DNA of 56,271 nucleotides from Bacillota bacterium (GCA_023391635.1 JAEWAQ010000023.1:1-56271), one strand, 5' to 3'. Counted from the first letter of the stretch, positions 42,297 through 51,269 are shown. A program made the numbers and translations. The notes: generated from the letters alone by a model not told the origin.

Positions 42297-43795
42297 AGGA
42301 TGAACCGCCGATCATTCGCAGCATGAAAGAGAAAATCGCGCGCGCCGATCCCGATTTCAAAGTCGTAGGAGAATATTACAATGGCGAAGCGGCCTTGCTC
42401 GAGCTGGATATTTTCAAACCCCATGTGCTCATAACGGATCTCGAGATGCCGGTCATGGACGGGACGGTTTTACTTGATAAAGTACGCACGTTATACCCGG
42501 ACATCATCTGCGTCATTCTGAGCGGCTATCAGAAATACGAATATACGCGAATGGCGGTTCGCAAGGGGATTACCGACTACCTGCTGAAGCCCCCAACCGA
42601 AGAGAACATAGGCGAGTTGCTGGCGACGCTGAAGCTGCAATTATTGCAAAATCAGTCCTTGATCGAGACGGAAATCTTGCAACAGCTGTTTTTTCCGAAT
42701 CGGCAGCAGGCCGACTTTCGGTTGAATGCGGCAAAGTTCGCGAAGGAATATTACTATCACGCGCATTACGTTGCGCTCTACGCCTGGATTCCCCCTGAGC
42801 TCCGACAGGAATGTCCGTCCGAACCGCTGATCGAAGCGATCGGCGGTTGGCTCGCGGCAGGAGAGCGGCAATATTCGGTGTCTTCGCTGGCCCATGAGCG
42901 ACTCCTGCTGGTCGGCGCGCACGACGTGCCGGACAGCAGGCTGGCGGCGCTCGAACGGAAGCTGCTTTCGCTGAGCGGCATGGCAAACGTATCTTTCGCG
43001 GTTCTGCATGCAGCCGGGGGTGTCGATCGCATCCCCGCGCTGCTGCCTAAGCTGTACAAGGCAGCCGGCGGCGTCAATCGCCCCGCTGCCGTCGCTTTCG
43101 TCCATGTCCGCGCGGACGAGCCGATCAAGGAGCCGGGGCGCATCGAACTTCCGGCTGACGCCGTCAACCACCTGATCGCATTCGCACGCAAGCGCAGGCG
43201 CGCCGAGTTCGGCAAGCAGACAGCAGAATTGCTGGCTGATCTTGCCTCCGGGGGTTACCCTCGCATCGTCTGGATCAAGACGGCCCGCCATCTGCTGCAG
43301 ATACTCGAAACCCATATCGATCCGCCCCTCCCCAGTGACATTTATCGCAGCATGGAGGATGAGATCGACCGCCTTGTATGGGGAGTACCGGACATAGCGG
43401 ACATCTCCGGCGGCCTGACAAGGTTATTCGAACGGCTGCTGCAAGACGACGAAGCAGTGCAAGGAACGGATTGGCTGACGGATGTCGAAAGCTATCTGCG
43501 CAACCATTATACAAGCAATCCAACGTTGACCGAACTGGCGGACAAATTCGAGCTTAACCCTTCCTACCTTAGCTATGTATTCAAGTCGAAGCGAGGCAAA
43601 TCTCCGACCGATTATATGATCGAGCTGCGAATCGAGGAGGCGAAGCGGCTCATCAGCGAGTTTCCCCGCCTCCTGTTCAAAGATATAGCGGAACAGGTCG
43701 GCTGCTCCGATCCCTATTACTTCAGTAAGCAGTTCAAGCAGGGCACGGGTCAGACTCCGACCGAATACAAGCGCGCTTTAACTAACCCGTCGTAA
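42275..43795 (+). CDS. YesN-type AraC-family response regulator
   Basis: A protein of 506 residues. Receiver domain 1-120 with Asp55 (LITDLEMPVMDG) and Lys105 (YLLKP); a long middle region of unknown fold; and a C-terminal AraC double helix-turn-helix about 400-500 (NPTLTELADKFELNPSYLSY, then FKDIAEQVGCSDPYYFSKQF and GQTPTEYKR). The start is TTG 42275 with AAGGAGGAG upstream, inside the end of the kinase gene, so the two are translationally coupled. Likely targets are the divergent transporter operon and the broken glycosidase gene just downstream, which share an upstream element. Confidence 0.93.
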   Translation: MFRVVIVEDEPPIIRSMKEKIARADPDFKVVGEYYNGEAALLELDIFKPHVLITDLEMPVMDGTVLLDKVRTLYPDIICVILSGYQKYEYTRMAVRKGITDYLLKPPTEENIGELLATLKLQLLQNQSLIETEILQQLFFPNRQQADFRLNAAKFAKEYYYHAHYVALYAWIPPELRQECPSEPLIEAIGGWLAAGERQYSVSSLAHERLLLVGAHDVPDSRLAALERKLLSLSGMANVSFAVLHAAGGVDRIPALLPKLYKAAGGVNRPAAVAFVHVRADEPIKEPGRIELPADAVNHLIAFARKRRRAEFGKQTAELLADLASGGYPRIVWIKTARHLLQILETHIDPPLPSDIYRSMEDEIDRLVWGVPDIADISGGLTRLFERLLQDDEAVQGTDWLTDVESYLRNHYTSNPTLTELADKFELNPSYLSYVFKSKRGKSPTDYMIELRIEEAKRLISEFPRLLFKDIAEQVGCSDPYYFSKQFKQGTGQTPTEYKRALTNPS

Positions 43796-43828
43796 CGGGC
43801 GCTAGTACCCGCCGCGCATTGCTCGTGT

Positions 43829-46204
43829 TCAATTAAATCCGGTATAGGCGATCGTCGGATTCCATTCCGTCGTGTCTTCGATATTCGTGCCGTTCTTGTT
43901 CACGATAAAATAGATCCAGTCACCCGCCGCGACATTAGCCGTCACGTCGTGGTTGATCCCCGTGAAATTGTTGCTTGCGAGCGTTTTCCAGCCGCTGCTC
44001 GGCCAGATCTGCGAGCTATTCTGGACGATCTTGACCCTTACGCCGTCTCCTCCTCCCGAACCGGCCTGCTTTTTCGGCTTGCCTGCGATGCGTATTGTAC
44101 CTGCCTTGGGCACCTGCCACGCTCTTACGGAATCGTTCGTGTCCGGGTGCTGCCAGGTGCTTCCGATAATCGCGTACGTCTGCGCGCCTTTCCACCGGTT
44201 GTTGGCGGCATCCCATGTCATATCGCTATAGGTCGAGCCATTCAGCTGTTTATAATGCCATTGATGCACGCCTTGCGTCGAACCGAACGAACTGGACGCC
44301 GTAAACACGTCGTATTGAATCGACGGGTCCCAGAAAGTCGTGTCGCCGACATTCGTGCCGTTGCGGTTGACAATGAAATGAATCCGTCATCCTGGGCAAC
44401 ATCCAGCGTTAAAGTATGGCTAACGCCTGTAAAATCGTTGTAAGCGATCGATTGCCAGCCGCTGGCCGGCCAGATTTGCGTGCCGTTTTTCATGATTTTG
44501 ACCCGAACGCCATCGCCGACGCCGGCGTCGGTTGCCTTCTTGGCCGATCCGGTGATCCGGATCATGCCGGCTTTCGGCGCCTTCCAGGTGCGAACCGAAT
44601 CATTCGTGTCGGGATGCTGCCATGCGCCGGATACGATGACATACGACTGCGTGCCCTTCCACCGCTTGTTGCCCGCGTCCCATGTCATATTGCTGTAGGA
44701 CACGCCGTCCCATTGTTGATAGTACCACCGGTCGGAGCCTTGCGAAGAACTGAAGTCGCTGGATGCCGAGTAATCGTCCGCTTCCCTGTTCGTGATGGTC
44801 ACTTGCTTGCGGTAGAGGTCGTCGTAGAGATAATTCGTCCAGGCCTTCCTCTCGTACATAATCTGGAACGCATCGTCCACCGTGCTGCCGTCGTCCGCCC
44901 CGCCATCGAGATCGATGAAAGAAGAATAGGGCTGCATGACGCTGCCTTTGGGCGCGACATCGACAAGCGCTTCCATGGAATAGTTGATTCCGTCGGAAGA
45001 CGAATACAAGGTCAGCTTGCTCTCTTCATGGGTTTGGATCGTCAATAAATATTTGCCGATCGCCGTGTTGTACGTTGCATCTGCGTGGGCATCTTCGGTG
45101 ATGTACGTATTGTCGATGATGGGCGAGCCGAGTCCTGTCAGCGCGCTCTGGGTCCATGTGCCGTTGTTGTACTTGTACCATGCGGAGGTCTGATGATTGC
45201 GTGCCGCAGAGATCACGTCCTGCACCTTGCCTCTGGCGACTGCGATTTTGCGCGGATACGGAACGGAGTTGGTGCTCGCCGTTCCTTCATTGTAGTAGAG
45301 GTAGAAATAGTCCCCGACGATAACGTACGGCGATCCGCCCACGTTCAGGCGCGGGTGTTTCGGACGCAGAATCTCTCCACAGAACTCCCAAGTGACCCCA
45401 TTATCGTTCGAATACGCAATGCCCATGCTGAACTCCGGAAGCCCGCGCCCCTCGTTGCCGGGATATTTCTCGTTATGGGTGAAGGCAATCAACTCGTTCG
45501 GGCCGATCTTGTAGAAGTTCGGCATCCAAATCTCGTACATGCCGTAGCCTGCATCGTGACCGTTCTTGTCGATATAGGAGTTGTCGGGCTTGATGAAATC
45601 TTGCGTCTGCAGCGGCTTGTCCGGCGGGCCGTAGTAGCGGATCAGATCCGGATCGATAGCCGCTGGCGAAGGTGCCGTCGTTGTGGTTGATTCTCGGCGT
45701 CGCTTCGTTGTTGACGTATACCTTGATGTTCGAGCCCGCCACCGCGATCTTGATATGCCGTAACGAAGTGAAGCTCAGCCCCGTCGAAGCCGTCGCCAGT
45801 ACCTTGTTCACCTTGTACAGCTCCGCTACCCCATTGGCTCTGAAATAAACCGTAAACCCGCTGTCGAAAGGCCCGTCGCCGGCCTGCATCTTTTTGAATT
45901 GGATGCCTGCCCACGCCGTATTGTCTCCGCCGGTGTCCACGACCTTCAAATCGAATTCGTATGTGGCGTCCCCGAATCGCTTGCCGTTCAACGTCGCATA
46001 GTTGCCTCCGGCCGACGTGTTGCCTTGACTCAACTCTCCGCCTTCAATCGACCAACTGCCGTAGTTCAGTGTCCAGCTGCCGGTGCCTCCGTTGAATACA
46101 TCCGTGAAATTGTTGGCGGCAGACACCGGACGTGCGGATGCATACAACAACGAAATCAACATTGCCGCAACAACAAGTTTAGCTATGATGCTTTGTACAC
46201 GCAT
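43829..46204 (-). pseudogene. Broken gene for a secreted GH43-like glycosidase with LamG-like start and two C-terminal repeats
   Basis: Three frames join into one protein. First part from ATG 46204 (GAGGAGG upstream): signal peptide (VVAAMLISLLYASARPVSA), then a LamG-like domain that breaks off after NHNDGTFASGY near 45650. The second frame begins with AIDPDLIRYYGPPDKPLQ and holds a beta-propeller glycosidase domain (YEIWMPNFYKIGPNELIAFT, ITEDAHADATYN). A third frame starts near 44385. The two C-terminal repeats of about 150 residues are similar; the second reads GDWIYFIVNKNG where the first, after restoring one lost T, reads DDWIHFIVNRNG. The first lesion also lacks the usual end of the LamG domain, so bases seem deleted there. 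Either the gene has decayed or the assembly has errors. Confidence 0.8.
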
Positions 46205-46337
46205 CCTGCTTCCTCCTCGTCCTCCCAGCCTTGTGGCCGGGAAAATTAGAATCGTCAATCGCCGGAACCGTTGCCACGATTGCGCGTCCAGTTGCAGACC
46301 GTCCATGCGCATCTTTCACTATATGGAACCGGCGTGA

Positions 46338-46381
46338 GATGAAAATAGAATATCCCTTGATCTGCGTTTGTAATATTCATA
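46338..46381. promoter_or_regulatory. 44-bp element shared with the transporter operon (copy 2)
   Basis: Ungapped 36/44 match to 40377-40420. It lies 134 bases ahead of the broken glycosidase start. Both copies hold, in minus direction, TTACAA and TATTC boxes about 15 bases apart, which may be the promoter itself. Confidence 0.6.
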
Positions 46382-46390
46382 TGTTTGCGC

Positions 46391-46435
46391 GAAGAAGCCC
46401 CCCAGGTACTGCCGCGGCAGCCTGGAGGGCTTCTT
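46391..46435 (-). terminator. Terminator after clpC
   Basis: GAAGCCCCCCAGG pairs with CCTGGAGGGCTTC with one bulge, and an inner GCCGCGGC palindrome sits in the loop. It lies 45 bases after the clpC stop codon and ends the ctsR operon. Confidence 0.8.
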
Positions 46436-46479
46436 GCATTTATACGGATATTTCCCGGATTCCCGGAAATCGGGTCGTC

Positions 46480-48924
46480 CTATCCCTTCGAAGCAACTTC
46501 ATTCGCGTTGCGCACGACGAGCCCTTCCTCGCCTTCGTCGATGATCAGCGTATCGCCCTTGTGAATCTTGCCGAGCAGCAAGTCCTCGGACAGCCGGTCC
46601 TCGATATGCTTCTGGATCGCGCGGCGCAGCGGACGCGCGCCGTACGTCGGGTCGAAGCCTTCCTTCGCCAGGAACTTCATCGCGGCTTCCGTCAAATCGA
46701 ATTGCACGTCCTGCTCCTTCAGCCGCTTGCGCAGGTCGGCCGCCATCAGCGATACGATGCGGGCGATATGCTCTTCCTCGAGCGGGTGGAACACGATCGT
46801 CTCGTCGATCCGATTCAGGAACTCGGGGCGGAACGAGCGCTTCAGCTCCGCGAGCACCTTCTCCTTCATTTGCTGATAATCGCGTCCTGCGTCCTGGGCG
46901 GCGGTAAAGCCGAGCGTGGAATTGCGCTTGATCTGCTCCGCGCCGACGTTGGACGTCATGATGATCAGCGTATTGCGGAAGTCGACGGTGCGGCCCTTGG
47001 AGTCGGTCAGTCGGCCATCCTCCAGCACTTGCAGCAACACGTTGAACACTTCAGGGTGCGCCTTCTCAATCTCGTCCAGCAGTACGACCGAATAAGGTTT
47101 GCGGCGCACCTTCTCGGTCAATTGACCGCCTTCGTCGTAACCGACGTATCCGGGAGGCGCTCCGACCAGACGGGAAGTCGAATGCTTCTCCATATATTCC
47201 GACATGTCGATGCGGATGACCGCGTTCTCATCGCCGAACATCGCCTCTGCAAGTGCGCGAGCCAGCTCTGTCTTCCCGACGCCGGTCGGGCCGAGGAAGA
47301 TGAACGAGCCCATCGGGCGACGCGGGTCCTTCAGTCCAGCTCTCGAACGCCGAACGGCGCGGGACACCGCTCCGACGGCTTCCTTCTGGCCGATAACGCG
47401 TTCATGCAGGATGTCTTCCATCTTCAACAACCGCTCCGACTCTTCCTCCGCCAGCTTAACAACCGGAATGCCGGTCCAAGCCGCTACAACCTGCGCGATG
47501 TCCTCCGGCGTTACCTCGGAATCGGTGCGGCCCTGCTTCTCCTTCCATAGGTTCTTCGTGGAGTCGAGCTCTTCGCGGATCTTCTGTTCCGTATCGCGCA
47601 AAGCAGCCGCCTTCTCGAATTCCTGGCTCTGCACGGCAGAGTCCTTCTCCTTGCGAATATCCTCCAGCCGCGATTCCAGCTGCTTCAAATTCGGCGGTAC
47701 CGTGTAGGAGCGCAGCCGCACCTTCGAACCCGCTTCGTCGATCAGGTCGATCGCCTTGTCCGGCAGGAAGCGGTCGGTAATGTAGCGGTCCGACAGCTTC
47801 ACTGCGGCGTCGATCGCATCGTCGGTAATCTTGACGCGATGATGGGCCTCATAACGGTCGCGCAAGCCGTGCAGAATCTGAATGGCTTCCTCCGGTGACG
47901 GTTGGTCGACCGTAATCGGCTGGAAGCGCCGTTCGAGCGCCGCGTCCTTCTCAATGTATTTGCGGTATTCGTCCATCGTCGTCGCGCCGATGCACTGCAG
48001 CTCGCCGCGCGCAAGCGCCGGCTTCAGAATGTTCGAAGCGTCGATCGCGCCTTCCGCGCCGCCCGCCCCGATCAGCGTATGCAGCTCGTCGATGAACAGG
48101 ATGACGTTGCCCGCTTGGCGAATTTCGTCCATGATCTTCTTCAGCCGGTCTTCGAATTCGCCGCGGTATTTCGTGCCGGCGACGACGGAGCCCATGTCGA
48201 GCGTCATGACGCGCTTGTCGCGAAGCGTCTCGGGAATCTCGTTGGCGACGATCTTCTGCGCAAGCCCTTCAGCGATCGCCGTCTTGCCGACGCCGGGCTC
48301 GCCGATCAGCACCGGGTTGTTCTTCGTCCGGCGCGACAGCACTTGAATGACGCGCTCGATCTCCTTGGAACGGCCGATGACCGGGTCGATGTTGCCATCC
48401 TTGGCGCTGGCCGTCAGATCGCGGGCCAGGCCGTCCAGCGTAGGCGTGCTGACATTGGCGGACGGGCCATGATTCGATTGGACGCTCTCATTGCTGCCAA
48501 GCAGCTGCAATACTTGCTGGCGCGCCTTGTTCAGGCTGATGCCGAGATTGTTCAGCACGCGGGCCGCCACGCCTTCGCCTTCGCGGATCAGACCCAGCAG
48601 AATATGCTCCGTGCCGACGTACGTATGGCCCAGCTTGCGGGCTTCATCCATCGAAAGCTCGATCACTTTCTTCGCCCGCGGCGTATACGCGATGTTCGTC
48701 GGCTGCTCTTGTCCCCGGCCGATCAAAGATTCGACTTCGTCCTGGATTTTCTCCAGGCCCAGCCCCAGCGCGATCAGAGCCTTGGCGGCAATGCTCTCTC
48801 CTTCGCGAATCAAGCCAAGCAGAATATGTTCCGTACCGATGTTGTTGTGTCCCAGGCGCACTGCTTCTTCCTGAGCGAGCGCCAGCACCTTCTGTGCGCG
48901 TTCGGTGAATCGTCCGAACATCAT
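46480..48924 (-). CDS. clpC: ATP-dependent Clp protease ATPase subunit ClpC
   Basis: A protein of 814 residues. Two Clp N-repeats 1-140 (FTERAQKVLALAQEEA, GTEHILLGLIREGE twice), first AAA domain with Walker A GEPGVGKT and Walker B ILFIDELHTL, a UVR-type middle coil (QEFEKAAALRDTEQKIREEL), and a second AAA domain with GPTGVGKT and VLLDEIEKAHPEVF. It unfolds proteins, including McsB-phosphorylated ones, and feeds them to ClpP. GGGAGGTG precedes the ATG. It is the last gene of ctsR-mcsA-mcsB-clpC, 38 bases after mcsB. Confidence 0.97.
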   Translation of the reverse strand: MMFGRFTERAQKVLALAQEEAVRLGHNNIGTEHILLGLIREGESIAAKALIALGLGLEKIQDEVESLIGRGQEQPTNIAYTPRAKKVIELSMDEARKLGHTYVGTEHILLGLIREGEGVAARVLNNLGISLNKARQQVLQLLGSNESVQSNHGPSANVSTPTLDGLARDLTASAKDGNIDPVIGRSKEIERVIQVLSRRTKNNPVLIGEPGVGKTAIAEGLAQKIVANEIPETLRDKRVMTLDMGSVVAGTKYRGEFEDRLKKIMDEIRQAGNVILFIDELHTLIGAGGAEGAIDASNILKPALARGELQCIGATTMDEYRKYIEKDAALERRFQPITVDQPSPEEAIQILHGLRDRYEAHHRVKITDDAIDAAVKLSDRYITDRFLPDKAIDLIDEAGSKVRLRSYTVPPNLKQLESRLEDIRKEKDSAVQSQEFEKAAALRDTEQKIREELDSTKNLWKEKQGRTDSEVTPEDIAQVVAAWTGIPVVKLAEEESERLLKMEDILHERVIGQKEAVGAVSRAVRRSRAGLKDPRRPMGSFIFLGPTGVGKTELARALAEAMFGDENAVIRIDMSEYMEKHSTSRLVGAPPGYVGYDEGGQLTEKVRRKPYSVVLLDEIEKAHPEVFNVLLQVLEDGRLTDSKGRTVDFRNTLIIMTSNVGAEQIKRNSTLGFTAAQDAGRDYQQMKEKVLAELKRSFRPEFLNRIDETIVFHPLEEEHIARIVSLMAADLRKRLKEQDVQFDLTEAAMKFLAKEGFDPTYGARPLRRAIQKHIEDRLSEDLLLGKIHKGDTLIIDEGEEGLVVRNANEVASKG

Positions 48925-48962
48925 GAGACAGCACCTCCCTGTTGAAATTAAGAATAAAGGAT

Positions 48963-50027
48963 TTAAGAAGAAACTTCCAGCCTGCCGCGAATCAATTCCG
49001 CACGCGTCATATCCCTCTGTTCCGGATGCAGCGCTTCTCCGTAAGTCATCTGGAGGAATCCCGGCTGCGTAGACACCATCAATTCGTTAAGCATCTGCGC
49101 ATTCACCTGTGTCAATATCCCGAGGTGCACGCCGAGCCGCACGTCGGACAGCCGCTGCGCGGCTTCCTTGGAATCCATGATGGCGGCATGGGACAGAATG
49201 CCGTATGATCGGCGAACCCGATCCTCTATGCGCAGCTTCGATTCCGCGAGCAGCTTCGCCCGCGCCGAACGTTCGTGTTCGATGATCTGGCGGACGACTT
49301 GGTGCAGGTTCTGGACGATCTCCCGCTCGGACTGGCCGAGCGTAATCTGGTTGGATACTTGAAACAGATTGCCGGTCGCCTCGCTGCCTTCGCCGTACAA
49401 CCCCCGCACGGCCAGGCCGACTTGCGTCACGGCTGTCAGAATGCGGTTGATCTGGCCCGTCAGCACCAATGCCGGCAGGTGCATCATGACCGATGCGCGG
49501 ATACCGGTTCCGACATTCGTCGGGCAGCTCGTTAAGTAGCCGTGCTCTTCGTCGAACGCGTAATCGATCTGTTCCTCGAATACGTCGTCGATCCGGTCCG
49601 CCGTCTCCCAAGCTTCATGGATCTGGAAGCCCGGCTGCATACACTGAATCCGCAAGTGATCCTCTTCGTTGATCATGATACTGACATCCTCGCGTCGGCT
49701 CAGGATCAGGGCTCCGCTCCGCGATTCGTTCGCCAGGTTCGGACTGATCAGATGCTTCTCGACGAGCACTAGCTTCTCAAGCTCTGTCAACTCGCCAAGC
49801 TTGATCATCTCGAGCGGTCCCAGGCCGTTCAATCGGCCGTTCTCCGCTACGCCGAGCAATTGGTCCATGACCGACTTGGACTGCGCAGGCGTCGCCAGCA
49901 TCGGGAAGGGCAGGCCGCGCATGTTGCGCGCCAGTCGGACCCGGCTGCTGAGCACGACATCGGCATCCGGACCGTCTTCCTGCAGCCACTCGCTCAGCGC
50001 CTGTTTCACGAAATTCCGTTTGTCCAC
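48963..50027 (-). CDS. mcsB: Protein arginine kinase McsB
   Basis: A protein of 354 residues of the phosphagen-kinase fold. Blocks: VVLSSRVRLARNMRGLPFP for ATP binding, GYLTSCPTNVGTGIRASVMM with the active-site cysteine, and GEGSEATGNLFQVSNQITLG. It phosphorylates arginines on damaged proteins and CtsR, marking them for ClpCP. The start is GTG 50027, seven bases after AAAGGAGG. It follows mcsA by 28 bases, its usual partner. Confidence 0.97.
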   Translation of the reverse strand: MDKRNFVKQALSEWLQEDGPDADVVLSSRVRLARNMRGLPFPMLATPAQSKSVMDQLLGVAENGRLNGLGPLEMIKLGELTELEKLVLVEKHLISPNLANESRSGALILSRREDVSIMINEEDHLRIQCMQPGFQIHEAWETADRIDDVFEEQIDYAFDEEHGYLTSCPTNVGTGIRASVMMHLPALVLTGQINRILTAVTQVGLAVRGLYGEGSEATGNLFQVSNQITLGQSEREIVQNLHQVVRQIIEHERSARAKLLAESKLRIEDRVRRSYGILSHAAIMDSKEAAQRLSDVRLGVHLGILTQVNAQMLNELMVSTQPGFLQMTYGEALHPEQRDMTRAELIRGRLEVSS

Positions 50028-50055
50028 AAGCCATCCTCCTTTCCCATCGATACGG

Positions 50056-50562
50056 TCAACCCGCGTCCATTTCCTTTTCCAGCACCCGGATCTGGTCGCG
50101 AATGCGCGCGGCGGATTCGAAATCCTCCTGCTCGATCCGACTCTGCATCTCTTGCTTCAAACGGGTGATCTCCCGCTTCGTCTTCACCCTGCCGCCGGCG
50201 CGCTTGGGCACCTTGCCCGCATGCGTCGTATTGCCATGAACCCGCTTGAGCAGCGGATCGAGCCGTTCGCCGAAATGCTTGTAGCAATCGCTGCAGCCGA
50301 ATCGGCCGATCTTGCTGAACTGGGAATACGTCATGCCGCAAGTGTCGCAGCGTACCATAGGCGGCTTCTTCATGCCAGCCTGCTCGAAATCGAGCAAGCC
50401 CGACAGCAAATTGTGAATGGAGAAGCCGCTTTGCGTGCCGGGAATAAATTCTCCCTTCTCCCGGGCGCACGTCTCGCAAATGTGCAGCTCCGTCTTCTCG
50501 CCGCCGATAATTTTCGTAAAATGAAGCGTAGCCGGCCGCTCGCCGCATTCCTGACATTGCAT
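50056..50562 (-). CDS. mcsA: McsA, activator of the arginine kinase
   Basis: A protein of 168 residues. N-terminal zinc site CQECGERPATLHF with ICETCARE, a second one CDTCGMTYSQFSKIGRFGCSDC, and a C-terminal UVR motif (EITRLKQEMQSRIEQEDFES, then AARIRDQI). It activates McsB and links it to ClpC. The start ATG 50562 lies seven bases after GAGAGGTG; the GTG three codons earlier is inside that site. The ribosome binding site directly follows a dispersed hairpin element. Confidence 0.95.
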   Translation of the reverse strand: MQCQECGERPATLHFTKIIGGEKTELHICETCAREKGEFIPGTQSGFSIHNLLSGLLDFEQAGMKKPPMVRCDTCGMTYSQFSKIGRFGCSDCYKHFGERLDPLLKRVHGNTTHAGKVPKRAGGRVKTKREITRLKQEMQSRIEQEDFESAARIRDQIRVLEKEMDAG

Positions 50563-50570
50563 CCGAATCA

Positions 50571-50608
50571 CCTCTCTAATAGGGAGTTTGCGGAGCCAAC
50601 TCTCACCG
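50571..50608 (-). repeat. Dispersed hairpin element, copy B (between ctsR and mcsA)
   Basis: GAGTTTGC, loop, GCCAACTC (one mismatch to the perfect arm) with the same CTCTAATAGG flank as copies A and C. In minus direction it ends in the mcsA ribosome binding site. Confidence 0.85.
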
Positions 50609-50623
50609 CTACCGCCAATCGCC

Positions 50624-51085
50624 TTATTTGGTCAACAATCCGATTAATACGGCTCTCATCAGCTTTGCGCGAATCTCGTCCCGCAGCGGCAGGCTGAGCG
50701 CCAGCACCTCTCGCGAGATCGCCGTGCGGAGCAGGCGGGCTTCCCGTTCGCTTAGAAATTCGGCTTCTTCCAATTGATAGATCAGCCCTTCCGCAGCGGT
50801 CTGATCGATCCGCTCGCCGACCGTCTGGTCAATATGACGCTGAACGGCTTCGAGCGAAGGGAGATCCACGCGCTGGATCCGGATGTATCCGCCGCCGCCG
50901 CGCTTACTCTCTACATAATACCCTTTTTCCAAAGTGAATCTCGTGCTGATCACGTAATTGATCTGAGACGGCACGCAGGAGAACTTCCCGGCCAAATCGC
51001 TTCGTTGGATTTCCACGGCGCCTTCCGAACTGTTATGCAATATCTGCTTCAAATATTGTTCGATAAGATCGGAAATGTTGCGCAG
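50624..51085 (-). CDS. ctsR: Heat-shock repressor CtsR, probable CTG start
   Basis: A protein of 153 residues that represses clp genes. It has the family N-terminus NISDLIEQYLKQIL, the helix-turn-helix FSCVPSQINYVISTRFT and the DNA-binding glycine wing VESKRGGGGYIRI with a C-terminal dimer part. Known CtsR proteins begin Met-x-x-Asn-Ile-Ser or similar; that position is CTG here (51085-51083), about six bases after AGGAGGTG. In-frame alternatives are a GTG at 51094, inside that ribosome binding site, and a TTG at 51154, inside a repeated hairpin with no ribosome binding site. CTG is therefore the best start although rare. First gene of the operon, behind a strong promoter and a CtsR operator. 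Confidence 0.93.
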   Translation of the reverse strand: MRNISDLIEQYLKQILHNSSEGAVEIQRSDLAGKFSCVPSQINYVISTRFTLEKGYYVESKRGGGGYIRIQRVDLPSLEAVQRHIDQTVGERIDQTAAEGLIYQLEEAEFLSEREARLLRTAISREVLALSLPLRDEIRAKLMRAVLIGLLTK

Positions 51086-51093
51086 ATGTCTCA

Positions 51094-51163
51094 CCTCCTC
51101 TAATAGGGAGTTTGCGGAGCAAACTCTCACCGCTCCAGGGAGTTTGAGGAGCAAACTCTCACC
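51094..51163 (-). repeat. Dispersed hairpin element, two tandem copies (C and D) in the ctsR leader
   Basis: Copy C (51094-51131) has arms GAGTTTGC and GCAAACTC with the CCTCCTCTAATAGG flank; copy D (51137-51163) is shorter, with GAGTTTG and CAAACTC. Both lie in the untranslated leader between the CtsR operator and the ctsR start. The end of copy C merges with the ctsR ribosome binding site. Confidence 0.85.
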
Positions 51164-51184
51164 TCTCGCCGATCGTTATTTGAC

Positions 51185-51201
51185 TTTGACTTTCTTTGAC
51201 T
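51185..51201 (-). promoter_or_regulatory. CtsR operator (heptad repeat)
   Basis: In minus direction AGTCAAAGAAAGTCAAA, a full match to RGTCAAANANRGTCAAA. A third heptad (TTTGACT on the plus strand at 51179-51185) adjoins it. It lies just downstream of the -10 box, so CtsR would block initiation of its own operon. Confidence 0.92.
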
Positions 51202-51209
51202 TTAACCAC

Positions 51210-51238
51210 ATTATACGACGATTCCGCACAATTGCCAA
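51210..51238 (-). promoter_or_regulatory. Sigma-A promoter of the ctsR operon
   Basis: In minus direction TTGGCA (51238-51233), a 17-base spacer and a perfect TATAAT (51215-51210). Confidence 0.88.
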
Positions 51239-51269
51239 GTGCCTCAGCAAAAAATCACCGACATTCGAA

